Shown here piece by piece: positions 25,101 through 35,685 of a DNA stretch of 64,000 bases (position 1 is the stretch's first letter; each line of letters opens with the position of its first letter). Made by a program: the position numbers and the translations under genes. Below the pieces are notes generated by a model. The model had not been told where the DNA came from. It did not search any database and saw only the letters and a list, made by a program, of their open reading frames with translations. This DNA is from Rhipicephalus microplus (Eukaryota > Arthropoda > Arachnida > Ixodida > Ixodidae), in the NCBI RefSeq assembly GCF_043290135.1, contig NW_027464588.1, positions 1,127,501 through 1,191,500 on the forward strand, written 5' to 3'.

Positions 25101-25349
25101 TAGAAAGTATAAAAGATGAACAGTAAAAAATTGATGGATGAGCACAATCGTGTTGCGTACTTTCAATAGGAAGAAAGGAATAATTATGGATAGTAAAGGA
25201 GACAAGAGAGAGAAGGAATGTAGGAAAGGTAGGGAGGTTAACTAGACTATGCGTCCAGTTTGCTACCCCACACATGGGAAGGGGGAGGAGGGAGTAAAAG
25301 AGAGAGAGTAGGATAGACACATATCACATCACACACACAATGCCGAGTT

Positions 25350-26675
25350 TCACAGGCGGTCCCTCAATGAAGTTGCTGTCAAGTATCTCAGGAGGGCTCG
25401 TGTGGCTTTCTGTGTTGATGTGCTGCGCGACCAGGCTCCTAAGATCTTTGCTTCACTAAATGGCCAGTCATCGAGTCTATTCAAGGCACACTGGAGAGTC
25501 CGGCGATCTTCATCAAATTGGGCACAGTGGCACGAGAGATGTTCAATAGTCTCTATACAGTTGCAGCTTTCACACATGGATGAATCTGCCAGGCCAATGC
25601 GATGGCTGAATGACTTAGTAAACGCTACCCCAGTCCATAGCCGGCACAGCACTGTAGCGTCACGACGAGAAGTCTTGGATGGCAGTTGTTTCTGAAGTAA
25701 TGGCTTAAGGTTCTAAGGGTGATGATTAGAGTTAAGTGGAGAATTCCAGTGCGCAAGCGTGGAATTATGCGCGATGTGACGAAGTTCTCTAGCTGCGTCT
25801 ACTTTCGACAAGGGTATTAACAGTGTGGGCGCTCCATCGTGGGCACATCGGGCAGCGTCGTCGGCGAGGTGGTTACCACTGATGGCACAGTGGCCAGGCA
25901 ACCATTGTAAAACAATGTCGTGTCCTTGATCAGCGGCGCGATGACAAATTTCATTAATACGATACACCATCTGGTGGTAGTTTCCACGTCGTAGACTTCG
26001 CACGCATTGAAGGGCTGCCTTGGAGTCGCAGAAAATGGCCCATCTACTAGGGGATTCTTGCATAACAAACTCCACAGCAGCTCGAAGAGCGGCGAGCTCG
26101 GATCCCGTAGATGTCGTGAAGTGTGATGTCTTGAATTTGACGGTGATTGATCGAGATGGTATGACAAAGGCACCTGTCGAACTTCCCAAGACCGAACCGT
26201 CCGTGTAAACATGAATTCGGTTAGCATACGACAAATGCAAAAGGTCCAGTGAGATCTGCTTGAGGGCTGCAGATGACAGGTTTGCCTTTTTAGATATTCC
26301 CGGCACTTCAAGGTGCACAGTGGGTCTTTTCATGCATCACTCTGGAGATAGTGGTATGGTTGCGGGCGAGAATCTCCACGAGATGGAATTCTGGTTAGCC
26401 GCAACAACTTTGGAAAACGCTGCCTTTGGTCTTTCTAAAGGCATGCTAGCAAGGTGGTGGTTAGGCACTCTGGATATGTGACGGATATGTGTCCGGAGTG
26501 TGTCGACAGTTATATATGTCGTGATCGGATGGTCTTTAGCAATACCAATTGTTGCTAACGTATAAGCGCACCGAGGTAGCCCCAAGCATGTGAGGAGGAC
26601 TTGGCCTTGAATGCTTTGCAGGACCCTGGTGTTAGTTTTTCCGGCGTTGGAAAGCACGGGCGTGCTATACCGCAA
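25350..26675 (-). pseudogene. LINE ORF2 C-terminal half: RT thumb, RNase H, zinc motif
   Basis: One frame interrupted by TGA (26337-26339) and TAG (25713-25715). The first part is the thumb region (RYSTPVLSNAGKT). RNase H has the full acidic set: VYTDGS, SELAAL, FCDSKAAL and WLPGHCAISGNHLADDAA. The end has a LWTGVAFTKSFSHRIG block and a C-x2-C-x7-H-x4-C zinc motif (CESCNCIETIEHLSCHC). RNase H would remove the RNA strand during second-strand synthesis. With two nonsense codons and a truncated 5' end the copy is dead. Confidence 0.9.
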
Positions 26676-27095
26676 ATATTTATTTATTTATTTATTTAAA
26701 AATACCTTACAGGCCCTTGTTGCAGGGCATTGTGTAAGGGGGGTTACAAAGGGTGAGTGTCGCGACAAAACCGTAAAGAAACATCAAACTTTGAAAGAAC
26801 ACAACAAAAAATAACGCGTTATATGTCACTAAAGACAGAATGTACAAAAAGTCATTTGAAGTTCCATATCGGAACATTGCTGGTGGGAGGAGAACAAATA
26901 TCCGCAATACACTTACTAAAAAAACACCTAGCACACACGTAGCCAAAAATATTTTAGAGCAGCGCGCAGAAAGCAATTTGTTCTTGTTTAAGAAATACAG
27001 GATAATAAAGGGTGATAAGAGAGTTTTTCTCGAGTGTATAAGAACATTATAAAGTAGGAAAATGCAGGCGGTCTCAAAATGTGAAGCGAAAAAAA
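26676..27095 (-). mobile_element. Nested retroposon with (AATA)n tail inside the LINE
   Basis: Read on the - strand, this ends in CAACAAGGGCCTGTAAGGTA plus an A-rich AAATAAATAAATAAATA tail and then resumes the interrupted LINE. The tail and GGCCTGTAAGGTA words are typical of LINE or SINE 3' ends. A similar, diverged end lies at 32540-32640. No ORF is recognised. The target duplication is not readable because the junction is T/A-rich. Confidence 0.7.
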
Positions 27096-27256
27096 AAGAA
27101 GAGCGCTCTGTACAGCTGAAGCATAGATGACACTGATGTGCCCCACGTTTTACCAGCTAGAAATCTCATCACGTGTGTGATAGAGCTGACCCTCTTCTTC
27201 AAGTGCGAGGTGTAAGCACTCCACGAGAGATCTCTGTCGATAAAGGGGACAAACAA
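27074..27256 (-). pseudogene. LINE reverse-transcriptase fragment left of the nested insertion
   Basis: IDRDLSWSAYTSHLKKRVSS followed by THVMRFLAGKTWGTS and SMLQLYRALF is the conserved region after the YADD box in tick RNase-H LINEs. It lies in a different frame from the continuation at 26675, so there is at least one further indel or the insertion itself shifted it. Confidence 0.85.
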
Positions 27257-27445
27257 TAGGATGAAATAATATAGATGTTGCTGTCCTCAGGAATCGGGTA
27301 ATAAAGTGTCACTACTCCCTAACGAAAATCGCCACCTTGCCGTCAGAGTGAAACCAACCCAACCCTCACACTTCACACAAGTGGTAGCAAGCCGAATCTC
27401 GGCTCAAGAGTGTTGTGGCTCGGGTGAGTTTGTTTCCCTGGAGAT

Positions 27446-27655
27446 GCTTTGTATTAGCGCGGCACATAGAAAAAAAGGAAAAGGCGACACAGACGTCAGG
27501 AAAGGTTGGCGCTAAACGTAAACTTGTGAACAGAGCACGTCAGTAGACACGCACTTGGCGGCACAAGTTTGCGTTTAGCGCCTACATTTCTCGACGTATA
27601 TGTCGCCTTTTCCTTTTTTTTTATAAGTGCCACGCTAATGCAAGCCTTGGATCAG
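27446..27655. repeat. 210-bp foldback (MITE-like)
   Basis: The left arm (27446-27535, ATTAGCGCGGCAC..GGAAAAGGCGACA..GGCGCTAAACG) is the inverse of the right arm (27568-27655), with about 30 unpaired bases between. Arms are about 85 bp at roughly 85% identity. No coding capacity and no clear target duplication. Confidence 0.85.
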
Positions 27656-28023
27656 GGTGTGCTCACTTGAAGTTCTGAGAGATTTTGACTTTTCCCCGAA
27701 ACGAGCTAATCAAGGTAACAGTGACTATGTGTGCGCGCGTGTATGTGGGTTATGAGTATAGTTTCACTGTACCGTAGCAGGCGTTACTAGGGCTGTAAAA
27801 AGAAAGGTAACCGAGCAAGTCCTTACAAATGACCGAAACCAAGAAGAAAAACACTGTAACATACATACAATTTCATGTCGCCCAGCGGTAACGAATCCTC
27901 GTCGTTGTTGTAAGGCAAAGAGCTTATTGTGCATGGTGATGTGTTTTGTCGATTTATGCATTCAACATCGTTAAGGTTTAATTTTCATCCCTTTTTTCGG
28001 TATCTTCAGGGAGATCTCTTCAG

Positions 28024-28139
28024 ACATCTTCTCGGACAAAGCTGGTTTGACATTTTGCACCCTAAGGACATCAGCCATGTCAAAGAGCAACTCTCTTCGT
28101 CGGGCCTGTGTCTGATGAAAAGACTCATTGATGCAAAGA
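28024..28139 (+). pseudogene. cyc: Cycle/BMAL1-like PAS-A exon (second part)
   Basis: Encodes [26 protein letters not shown] and, at the end, [26 protein letters not shown] is diagnostic for BMAL/Cycle PAS-A. The acceptor is CTCTTCAG|A with a T-rich tract upstream; an alternative acceptor at 28009 would add four codons but would not join in phase with the preceding donor. The donor is A|GTGCGT after LIDAK, the same phase-1 position as I recall for vertebrate BMAL1. The GLCLMKR segment, where relatives have a charged Pro-Arg-Glu-Arg-type run, again suggests relaxed constraint. No later exon (PAS-B or activation region) was found downstream. Confidence 0.88.
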
Positions 28140-28885
28140 GTGCGTGCTTGTTTTCTTAACAAGGTTGCGCCGCGTTAAAAACGGCAGTACTCAATTAACA
28201 ATTTTTACTCACGGCCTTTTGTAAACAAAGAACAAAATAATAATGGATTTGCGATGAGATAGTAGTGTAATTTAACACAATTGAACGATCACTAAAGGTA
28301 GCTCTTGTAACTATACTGCAAATAACAGTCAACAGCTAGAAAAACAAGGCATCGAAGACTATTTTACGCGCGCGTCTAGTTGAAACTATTTTTGACTGAT
28401 AACCTTACTGTTTTCAACCAGTACCAACTAAATTAACGCCGTGCAACAATATAGAGCCATATGGATGGAAACTAATGTGTGAATTTGGTGTCCCGTGACC
28501 TTGTTCTTCTCATGCCACCGCACACAAGACTGAGAAATATATAGTGCGAAAATCCAAAATGGCGCCTCCCATGAATTGAAAATCCTGTTGTCTATGTATT
28601 GTGAAAATCCTGTCTCTAATTAGCCTTCAGTAACGAAAGCCTGAACTCTGGAAATAGAGAAAAAAACGGAAGTTCAGGAGAAGAGTGAAGGTTGAAGTGA
28701 AAAACGATTGGTGAACACGGAGGGTCGCTCGTACCGATGTTTCGGCCAGCGAATTTGCCTTAAAGCCTTTAAGTCAGACACCCGGTGCTCCCGTTTTTTA
28801 AGTCTTTGATAGCTGTACAAAATAACGTTGTCCTTTTCAACGTAAGTTTTGTCTTAAGTAGAATGCATAGGTCGGTGAACTTACT
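28140..28885. other. No recognised feature
   Basis: Sequence after the last recognised clock exon. I looked for a further PAS or linker exon on the + strand and did not find one. Confidence 0.4.
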
Positions 28886-29066
28886 CATGAGTCGATTCAA
28901 TCGAACTCACTCAGATAGAGCCGCGAGCCTTACTATGAGTGAGTCCGGGTGAGTAATAACTTGGTGAGTTTGAGTCCGAGTGAGCCGGGCTCAGGAAAAT
29001 GTTGGTGTGTCTCGGTCCGAGTGAGTCCAGAGCGCCAGATATGTTTCATGAGTGAGTTTGAGCGCG
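28886..29066. repeat. Degenerate GAGTGAGTC minisatellite
   Basis: Irregular repeats of GAGTGAGTC / GTCCGAGTGAG / GGGTGAGT type words over about 180 bases. Confidence 0.7.
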
Positions 29067-30119
29067 CTGCACAATTTCTGCCGACCTGTGACCCCATGAG
29101 TTCGTCATGACACGTGAAGCGTTTGCCCCGGCTCACGCAGCGATGCTGCCGCTGAAGGGGGAATTTTCGCAGTGGCAGAGTAGGCTGTGTCCTGGTGCTC
29201 GTCATCCCTTCTTCTGTCGGAATAAATGCGAGACGCAAGCGACCGTCAAGGAGAAGGCCGACACCATCATGGGAGGTCGGCGCCGCCGAAAGTCGCACAG
29301 CTTCAACCGCCGATAGTCGGTCATCTAATGCACCGGCTGCTACCTCAAGTCGTGGGCACCCGTCAAGCTCAGTCTGTCCGAAGACGCCCCAGCGGATGAC
29401 CGCGAATAGTACAAAAACTATGCAAGCGCATTATAGCTTAGAATGGTGGCGGCGTGGGCTAGTTGGTATGGCAAGGCCCATCCTTGTTTCTCTACTTGTC
29501 CTAGTCGTCAGTTCACGCCATAGCAATCACCATGAGTACATCATTTTTCTTTTCTTGTTGTTGCAAGCTGTCAGATTGGAGACGTAATTGTGTACATAGT
29601 AAAAATGCCGCTTGCAGAAATACACGTTGCAAGCGCTCTCCTTCTTCACTCCAATAATTTACTAAACAGGGGCGGGGGGATGGCATGCATAGGTGACGTC
29701 ACCCATGTCACCCTCCTCCCCCCTCCCGACTTCAGAAAGTTGAGAAAGGTATTTCGAGGAAGTACACAGTGAGAAAGAGTCAACATCATGTGGAACTGAA
29801 CAGGGCCTCTTCGTATAACAATGTCTGGAGACGTTTGCGGAGAACGGGCAAGAAAGATAAAGAAATCGCTCTCGCCAGACGTGCACTAAACATAAGCCAA
29901 AAGCGCTGATAGTGACAGTGGTGGTGGTGTTGCAGATCTGGCTGGTAATCTCTTCTCCTCAGTGTCTCTTTTCACGTATTATACCTCACCGGTACCAACG
30001 AGTTTCACTTGGGCTTGTCTTTGGCAGATAAGTTGAAAGTAATTGAGGACATTCCCTAACAAACCACCCGTTTAGCTTTAGGAAACAAATCTGTTCATTG
30101 GAAGGTCAAGGACACCATG
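29067..30119. other. No recognised feature
   Basis: Only short frames without domains. 29190-29500 is richer in GC and has a 130-codon Ser/Thr-rich + frame that I cannot relate to any family. Confidence 0.35.
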
Positions 30120-30127
30120 GTGTGACC

Positions 30128-30821
30128 TATAGATGTGCACGGGCCGCAATTTTGCGGCCCGGCCCGGGCCTGATGCTTGCCGGAGGCGGGCTAGCCCGGC
30201 CCAATGATGTATAGAGGCAAGCTGCCCAGGCCCAGCCCGGCGTCTCATACCCAAGGCCCTGCCCGGCACGACCTGGCCCGACTCGCGGAACAACGCAATA
30301 AAGCGCATGGCAACAGAAAAAAATAAAAATGCATTCATTAAAAAAGAAACATGCCGTTCATCCCTGTAGCTCTTCTTTTTTCGATTGTTGATAATAGTCG
30401 AGACTGAGTGCGAAAGCATTCCCAAATTATCATGCAGAAACAAAAGATTTTCCATCAATTCAGGCTTAAATCCAGTGCGTCGTTCCTGTATTACGAATCC
30501 TGCCGCAGTGAAGTTGTGCTCGCTGCTGGTGATTGTAGCCATGAAATCGCCAAGATCTTTCTTGCATGTTTGGCAAGTTTCGGATAGTTCTTTTCTTTCC
30601 CCTTCCAAAACTCAAGAAGTTCTGATTCGGAGCACGCGCTCAGTGATTCAGTACGCAAGTGCTCGCTAACCTCATATCGGTTTCTCTCCAAAGAAAGCAC
30701 ACATATGAACAACGAGAATGCTGTCATATTATCTATATTTTTCACTTGATTTGAGGTTTTCATCAGGCCCGAGCCTGGCACGATAATACAACATGAAAGC
30801 CCGAACCCGTGCACATCTCTA
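30128..30821 (-). mobile_element. hAT transposon deletion derivative with 8-bp TSD
   Basis: Terminal inverted repeats TATAGATGTGCACGGG (30128) and the inverse of TAGAGATGTGCACGGG (ending 30821) bound a 694-bp element. The flanks GTGTGACC (30120-30127) and GCGTGACC (30822-30829) form an 8-bp target duplication with one mismatch, the size expected for hAT. Only the 3' part of the transposase remains. The GC-rich subterminal repeats (CCCGGCCCGGGCC type) are typical of this TIR group. Confidence 0.9.
30410..30608 (-). pseudogene. hAT transposase C-terminal dimerisation domain fragment
   Basis: Residues 28-59 of the - strand frame carry SSEHNFTAAGFVIQERRTGF and ELMENLLFLHDNL, the conserved end of hAT transposases (SSERNFS..G....RR..L.P...E.L.FL). 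The DNA-binding BED finger and the catalytic DDE core are missing, so the fragment cannot act alone. Confidence 0.88.
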
Positions 30822-31203
30822 GCGTGACCATCGCAGACTGCACCGGCTAATTTCACTTTGCGCGGCGTCGAAGGAATAAAACTAAGCTTACTTGCGGCGT
30901 GTCAAACTCAATTTATAATAAATTTACACTGTGCAGTGCTAAGCAACGGTATTGTATTCGCCTTTAAGTTCCAACGAGGCACAGCTTGCGGGTAGTGGCC
31001 GAGAGTGGGTTCTGCATTGCGTAGCATTTCTCAAGTGATCGTTTTTGAACGTGTAACTAGATCTCCGTACTTCGATTCCCTTTGAACCTTCTGTGCGCGA
31101 GCTCTTTCGGTTGGATATATACTCTACGTTGGCACCTCAGGGGTCTCTATTTCGGGGCCCCTTGACGTTGTTTTCCAGGTGCAACCTGAGCTGCTTAGTG
31201 GAT

Positions 31204-31551
<348 letters not shown>

Positions 31552-32470
31552 TCTACGACATTTAGCTCTCCTGGTCGTTTAGATGACGGGGTCTATACCA
31601 AAATTGGTATGGCATAACATGACTGCATGACGAGCACAAGTCCCTAATCCTATCATGAAAATAGGGACATGTACGTCATGAATCTCATGATTTACATTCA
31701 TAGTTTTGCTGCTCTTGAGGTGGTTTCGTTCACATGAAATATTGCAAAAATGGTATGGTATAACATGACTGCATGGCGAACATAAGTGACAGGCCCGAAC
31801 GAGAGAATCATGACAGGCATGCCATGTAAGTCATGATTACACGCGATACGCTCAGGTGCGCTCGTGGTCGTTTCGCTAGCTTCACATGTGCCAAATTAGG
31901 TATTACGGGACGCGAATGGATGACGAAGGTATATGACTGGTGCAAACATGTTAAACACATGCGTGTCAGGTAAGAACATGATTACCTGCCACGCTCATGA
32001 TGCGCTGAGGGCACTTTCGCTAGCGTCACATACACCATATTTAGTATTATGGGACGTGAATGTAGGAAGTTATATGACTGGTGCAAACATGATAATCATG
32101 AGATGCGTGTTTTGTAAGAACATGGCAACATACCACGCTCGTGATGCCCTCGCGGCTGTTTCACTAGCTTCACGTATACTAAATTTGGTATTACGTGACG
32201 TGGATGGACGACGAAGGTAAGTGACACGTCCAAACATGATAATCATGAGATGCGTGTCATGTAGAACTCGACTACACGCTATGCTCATACGTGCTCGCGG
32301 CCGTTTTGCTAGCTACACATATACCTACACAGTTTGGTATGACGGGACGTGAATAGACGATGCAGGTAAATGACACGTCGAAACATAATAATCATCACAC
32401 AGAAGTCATGTACGGCATAATTTACGTCCACCTCGTAATGTCGTGGTGCTTTTAAAATGACCTATCAAGC
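31552..32470 (+). repeat. (CTAT)n-headed tandem-repeat family, copy 1
   Basis: Begins CTACGACATTTAGCTCTCCTGG directly after the microsatellite. It then runs through six or so diverged units of roughly 115-150 bp, each with GCTAGCTTCACATAT, TATTACGGGACGTGAATGGA and a CATGATAATCATGA-type palindromic word. Copy 2 is at 62620-63960. No coding capacity. Confidence 0.85.
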
Positions 32471-34214
32471 TTCCTCACTCGTGTATCGCATATCGTATAT
32501 TCCCACCATACGTGAGATCTGGCAATTTTTTCTTATATAATTTATTTATTCGTTTATTTAGAAAGTACTCACATCGCCAATTCGTTTATTTACGAAGTAC
32601 TCACATCGCCTTAATAGCATTACATAGGGAGGGGGAGTAGCGAAACATAACCAGTAGAAAAGAACGCGTGGAAAATATACACACTTGCAAAGATCACCAT
32701 AACAGTATCAAAAGAAGCAGAAGTGCGTCTCAATGAAGCGAATTTTCAAGATACGCAGTACAAACACTTATTTCAAAAGCGATTTCACGACATAAAAAAA
32801 TTGACAATTATTCGTGCTAAATACTAAGTAGATCGTCTGTTATATTTTCCAATTTCCTATTGTTTCAGGAAATAAAGAGTGTAGAAAAAATGTTGGTTCT
32901 CCAACTAAAGGTAGAAATATTTTTGCTTTTATCAGAGCGAGTTGATGTGTAGTGTGTTTCGGGGAGGTAACTGTGATTATCAATAACTGTGGTAGAGTTA
33001 CAGATCATATAAGAAATTATAGTGGGTTACGTGAAACTGATTTCACCACCTGGTGTGCATACCGAAGCAATAAAGGGGCTCGACACATTCAGTTAAACTT
33101 ATGTATATTCATATTACACTTCTTTAAGTGCCTAATTACAGTGTCCCTTCGCTCAGGGAGATGGCACGTTTATGTGTTATTATGAAGACTGCGTGGCGAA
33201 AAAAGACAAAAAAGCTGCAACTACGGGAACACGATGGTTCATGATTTGCTGATGGTCAATCGAGGCGGCGCAACTTCATCGTTAATTTGACTCAGCACGG
33301 TGAGGGGTCTTCTGACTTAGGCTAGGAGTGTTGCTGTTCTTTTCGGTGTCAGGGTCACTGAGTGACATATAGATGTGTTTCGAGGGGCTTTTGGCTAGGA
33401 GCCGTCAAGTTATTGCTAGAAATACCTCAAGACCAGGACAAGAAAGCAGAAAGTTACGAACGAGTGAGGTACACTGCACACAGTTTCCCTTGATGACAAC
33501 CCAATTTATGCGTTCATGCACTCAGATGACCAGGATACCATAAAAAAGTCAGCTGTCTCGAAAGTTTAAATAGGGGAGCACTGCATGATAGTTGAGGACT
33601 TGCTTCCCACAAAAAGGTCCCGTTGTATTCCAGATAGTTGTACTTTACCGAGCATTCAAATGTAACTCACTGAGAACTTCAAATGACGATTGCTCATTAG
33701 TTGAAGCACAAGCGTGTTTGAGTAGATGCTAGTGAAAACCAGCCCGTAATTGCAGCAAATGTTTCGCTTGTGTTCTCATTAAAAAGTTACGCGCAACTTG
33801 ACGCCAACTTGCAAAGGAAGTGTTCCACACTCGCCGTCATGGCTGCGAGCAGCGCTAACACTACCGGGGTTCGCATGTACGGAAATACCCCACAAAGTGG
33901 GCGGGGTGACGACCGCTGCCATAGATAAAATGATAAGAGCATCGGATGCGTAATCCGAAGCTTGCAGGCTCGGTCATGGCCGACGGTAAATTGTCTTTTT
34001 GCCCAATTTAATTTCTTCACACCTCCATTACAATTAACGATATACGCTTTAAAAAGGTCTCTATTAAATCGGCTGGTTACTTTATCTGTGGGTTTCCATT
34101 TTAATTACCGTTGTTCCAAACAAAGCAAACAAGCCCTCAAAATTTCCTTCTTTCCTTCATTTTAGTAGCCTTTTAGTAGACTTCATTTTAGTTCATGCTT
34201 AAGTATGAATCGTG
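32471..34214. other. No recognised gene; one LINE-like tail
   Basis: 32540-32640 contains two copies of a TTCGTTTATTTA(G/C)AAGTACTCACATCGCC stretch resembling the inverse of a LINE 3' tail. The remainder, including frames around 32950 and 33790-34020, shows no recognisable domain. Confidence 0.4.
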
Positions 34215-34691
34215 CTCAAGTCTAGGAGGAGGAGGGGAGGAGGAAGGGAAGAAATGAAAGGCAGGGAGGTTAACCAGACGCACGTCCGGTTTGGTACTCT
34301 GCACCGGAGAAAGGGGTGTGGGGATTAAAGGAGAAGAGAGAGAGAAGTGAAGGGCAACGTGTGTGTAGATGTGACCTTGTCCATTGCATGCTTATAAGCA
34401 GTCGCGTAGTCCGGTCGTCTTTAGAAAACTTAGCAATGCTCGCGTCGCTTTGCTGGCCAGCGACGCGTAGAGCCATGAACCAAGGATCTTCTCTTCGGAG
34501 AAAGGTCTACCGTCTAGTCTCTCTAACGTTTCGCGCAGCAAGTAGCGTTCGCTCGCAAAACGTTCACATGAACACAGTAGATGTTCTATTGTCTCGTCAG
34601 TGTCGCACGATTCACATCGGGAGCTATCCGCCATTCCTATGCGAAAGGAGTACGCCTTCGTAAAAGCTACTCCTAACCACAACTTTGTCAC
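34215..34691 (-). mobile_element. 3' end of an RNase-H LINE
   Basis: The last 99 codons of ORF2 (LWLGVAFTKAYSFRIGMADS, then the zinc motif CESCDTDETIEHLLCSC) and the CT-rich 3' UTR with GGTTAACCTCCCTGCCTTTC. It is a relative of the LINE at 25190-27280. It is 5'-truncated exactly where the hairpin at 34687 begins. Confidence 0.88.
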
Positions 34692-34737
34692 CTGGTTATG
34701 GTGACCAAGTTAGACTTGGTCACCATAACCAGGTGAC
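34687..34737. repeat. 51-nt perfect palindrome (24-nt arms, TAG loop)
   Basis: GTCACCTGGTTATGGTGACC plus AAGT, then TAG, then the exact inverse. It starts inside the end of the truncated LINE. Confidence 0.97.
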
Positions 34738-34804
34738 CAAGTTAGACTTGAGGATGTAACTGGTAGGATGTAACTGGAAGGATGTAACTGGTAGTTACAT
34801 CCTT
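34738..34804. repeat. Short tandem GGATGTAACTGGTA units ending in an inverse copy
   Basis: Three GGATGTAACTGG(T/A)A units are followed by GTTACATCC, giving a further small hairpin (arms GGATGTAAC/GTTACATCC). It directly follows a third copy of the CCAAGTTAGACTTG word from the 51-nt palindrome. Confidence 0.85.
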
Positions 34805-35185
34805 CAGTCTGTTTCTGCTGGTATTGAGTTTCCAGTTCGGCAGTGCACTTTGCATGCTTTGGTCTTGCCTCACCGTGCCAGTAAACATGTAAAAGCATCA
34901 ATACGCCAAAAAGAGTACTATGAGACTGGATGGTACGTGGGGGCGGGTCATAATCATGACAAACGAATCATAATAATCATGACAAACGGACCATAATCAT
35001 GACAAAAAGAAAAAAAACTTCCACTTTGATGGCAGTCTGCTTCGACATGTATGACACGTAATGCTTGCCCCTTTTTATTTAGACTGTTACATTGTTCCTC
35101 TGTATGCTTTTGCAGAAACAAAATTAACGGGCCTGAGGACAAAAAGCACCATAGGGTGGTTATTGCCTCAGCACTGCTTTTGTGA
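34805..35185. other. No recognised feature
   Basis: About 380 bases of unclassified sequence; 34950-35000 repeats the words CATAATCATGACAAA three times. Confidence 0.4.
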
Positions 35186-35412
35186 TTTTAGGGGGCGAAG
35201 CTCTCCATTGTGTGGGTCGTATTCCTTGCAGTAGTACGTTGCAGTAGTAGTGACTTCTAGTTGGTTTTAAGAATGGCTCACTAGAAAGTGCTGTGTGTAT
35301 GTCCTTGGAAATAACATAACTAGATGGCGTTAGTGGTATAGCCCAAGATTTGGGTAAAGTTTACGGACGGACAAACGCTTCGTCCCACTCATACACTCAG
35401 TGGATATGCTGT
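35186..35412 (+). mobile_element. Short member of the GGGGCGAAGC terminal-repeat family
   Basis: Starts TTTTAGGGGGCGAAGCTC and ends with GCTTCGTCCCACTCATACAC followed by TCAGTGGATATGCTG. These are the same two ends as the 1.2-kb element at 50955-52160, with a different 190-bp interior. GGGCGAAGC and GCTTCGTCCC are the inverted termini. Confidence 0.7.
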
Positions 35413-35570
35413 GAATCTTTTAGAGTTTTTTGGGTTTTTTTTGGGGGGGGGGGGAGGTTTTTTTGGGGGAAGTTGTAGACTTAATTGTCAACCAGAGGAT
35501 CAAAAGTACATGTTACTTAGTGCCCTTTGGTTGTACTGAAGGGGGCGTGTTTTTCTGTTTTTTTTTGCGG

Positions 35571-35685
35571 GCTAGTATTTACTATGCATTAGGTTGCCGG
35601 CAGAAGTAGCTTTCAGAAATTAGCAGGCAATTGGCCCAACCGCTTGGTTAATTCGAAGCTATACATGTTCACCATTGTTTGTGTA
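35571..35685 (+). repeat. 115-bp direct repeat, copy 1
   Basis: TTTACTATGCATTAGGTTG...ACATGTTCACCATTGTTTGTG is repeated at 36682-36794 with a handful of substitutions. Confidence 0.92.

Larger units (their letters stand above)
25190..27280 (-). mobile_element. RNase-H-bearing LINE, 5'-truncated, with nested insertion
   Basis: The - strand order is reverse-transcriptase thumb, RNase H, zinc-binding C terminus, CT-rich 3' UTR (25349-25190). An unrelated segment at about 26676-27095 splits it: LQLYRALF at 27110 should continue directly into LRYSTPVLSN at 26680. RNase H behind a LINE reverse transcriptase is characteristic of the I/R1/LOA/Tad group. I do not assign the clade more closely. Confidence 0.85.
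23156..28023 (+). other. Putative 4.9-kb intron with LINE insertions
   Basis: Runs from GTTGAG at 23156 to CTCTTCAG at 28023. It contains the (GTCT)n tract, a SINE tail, LINE 3' ends, the nested LINE at 25.2-27.3 kb and the foldback at 27.4 kb. The rest (23998-24545, 24614-24984) shows nothing I can identify. Confidence 0.55.

Noticed and set aside
28010..28023. Exon start at 28010 (acceptor TATCTTCAG) instead of 28024
   Set aside because: It would need the preceding exon to end in phase 0, but the only GT donor there (23156) leaves two bases. The acceptor at 28023 joins in phase.
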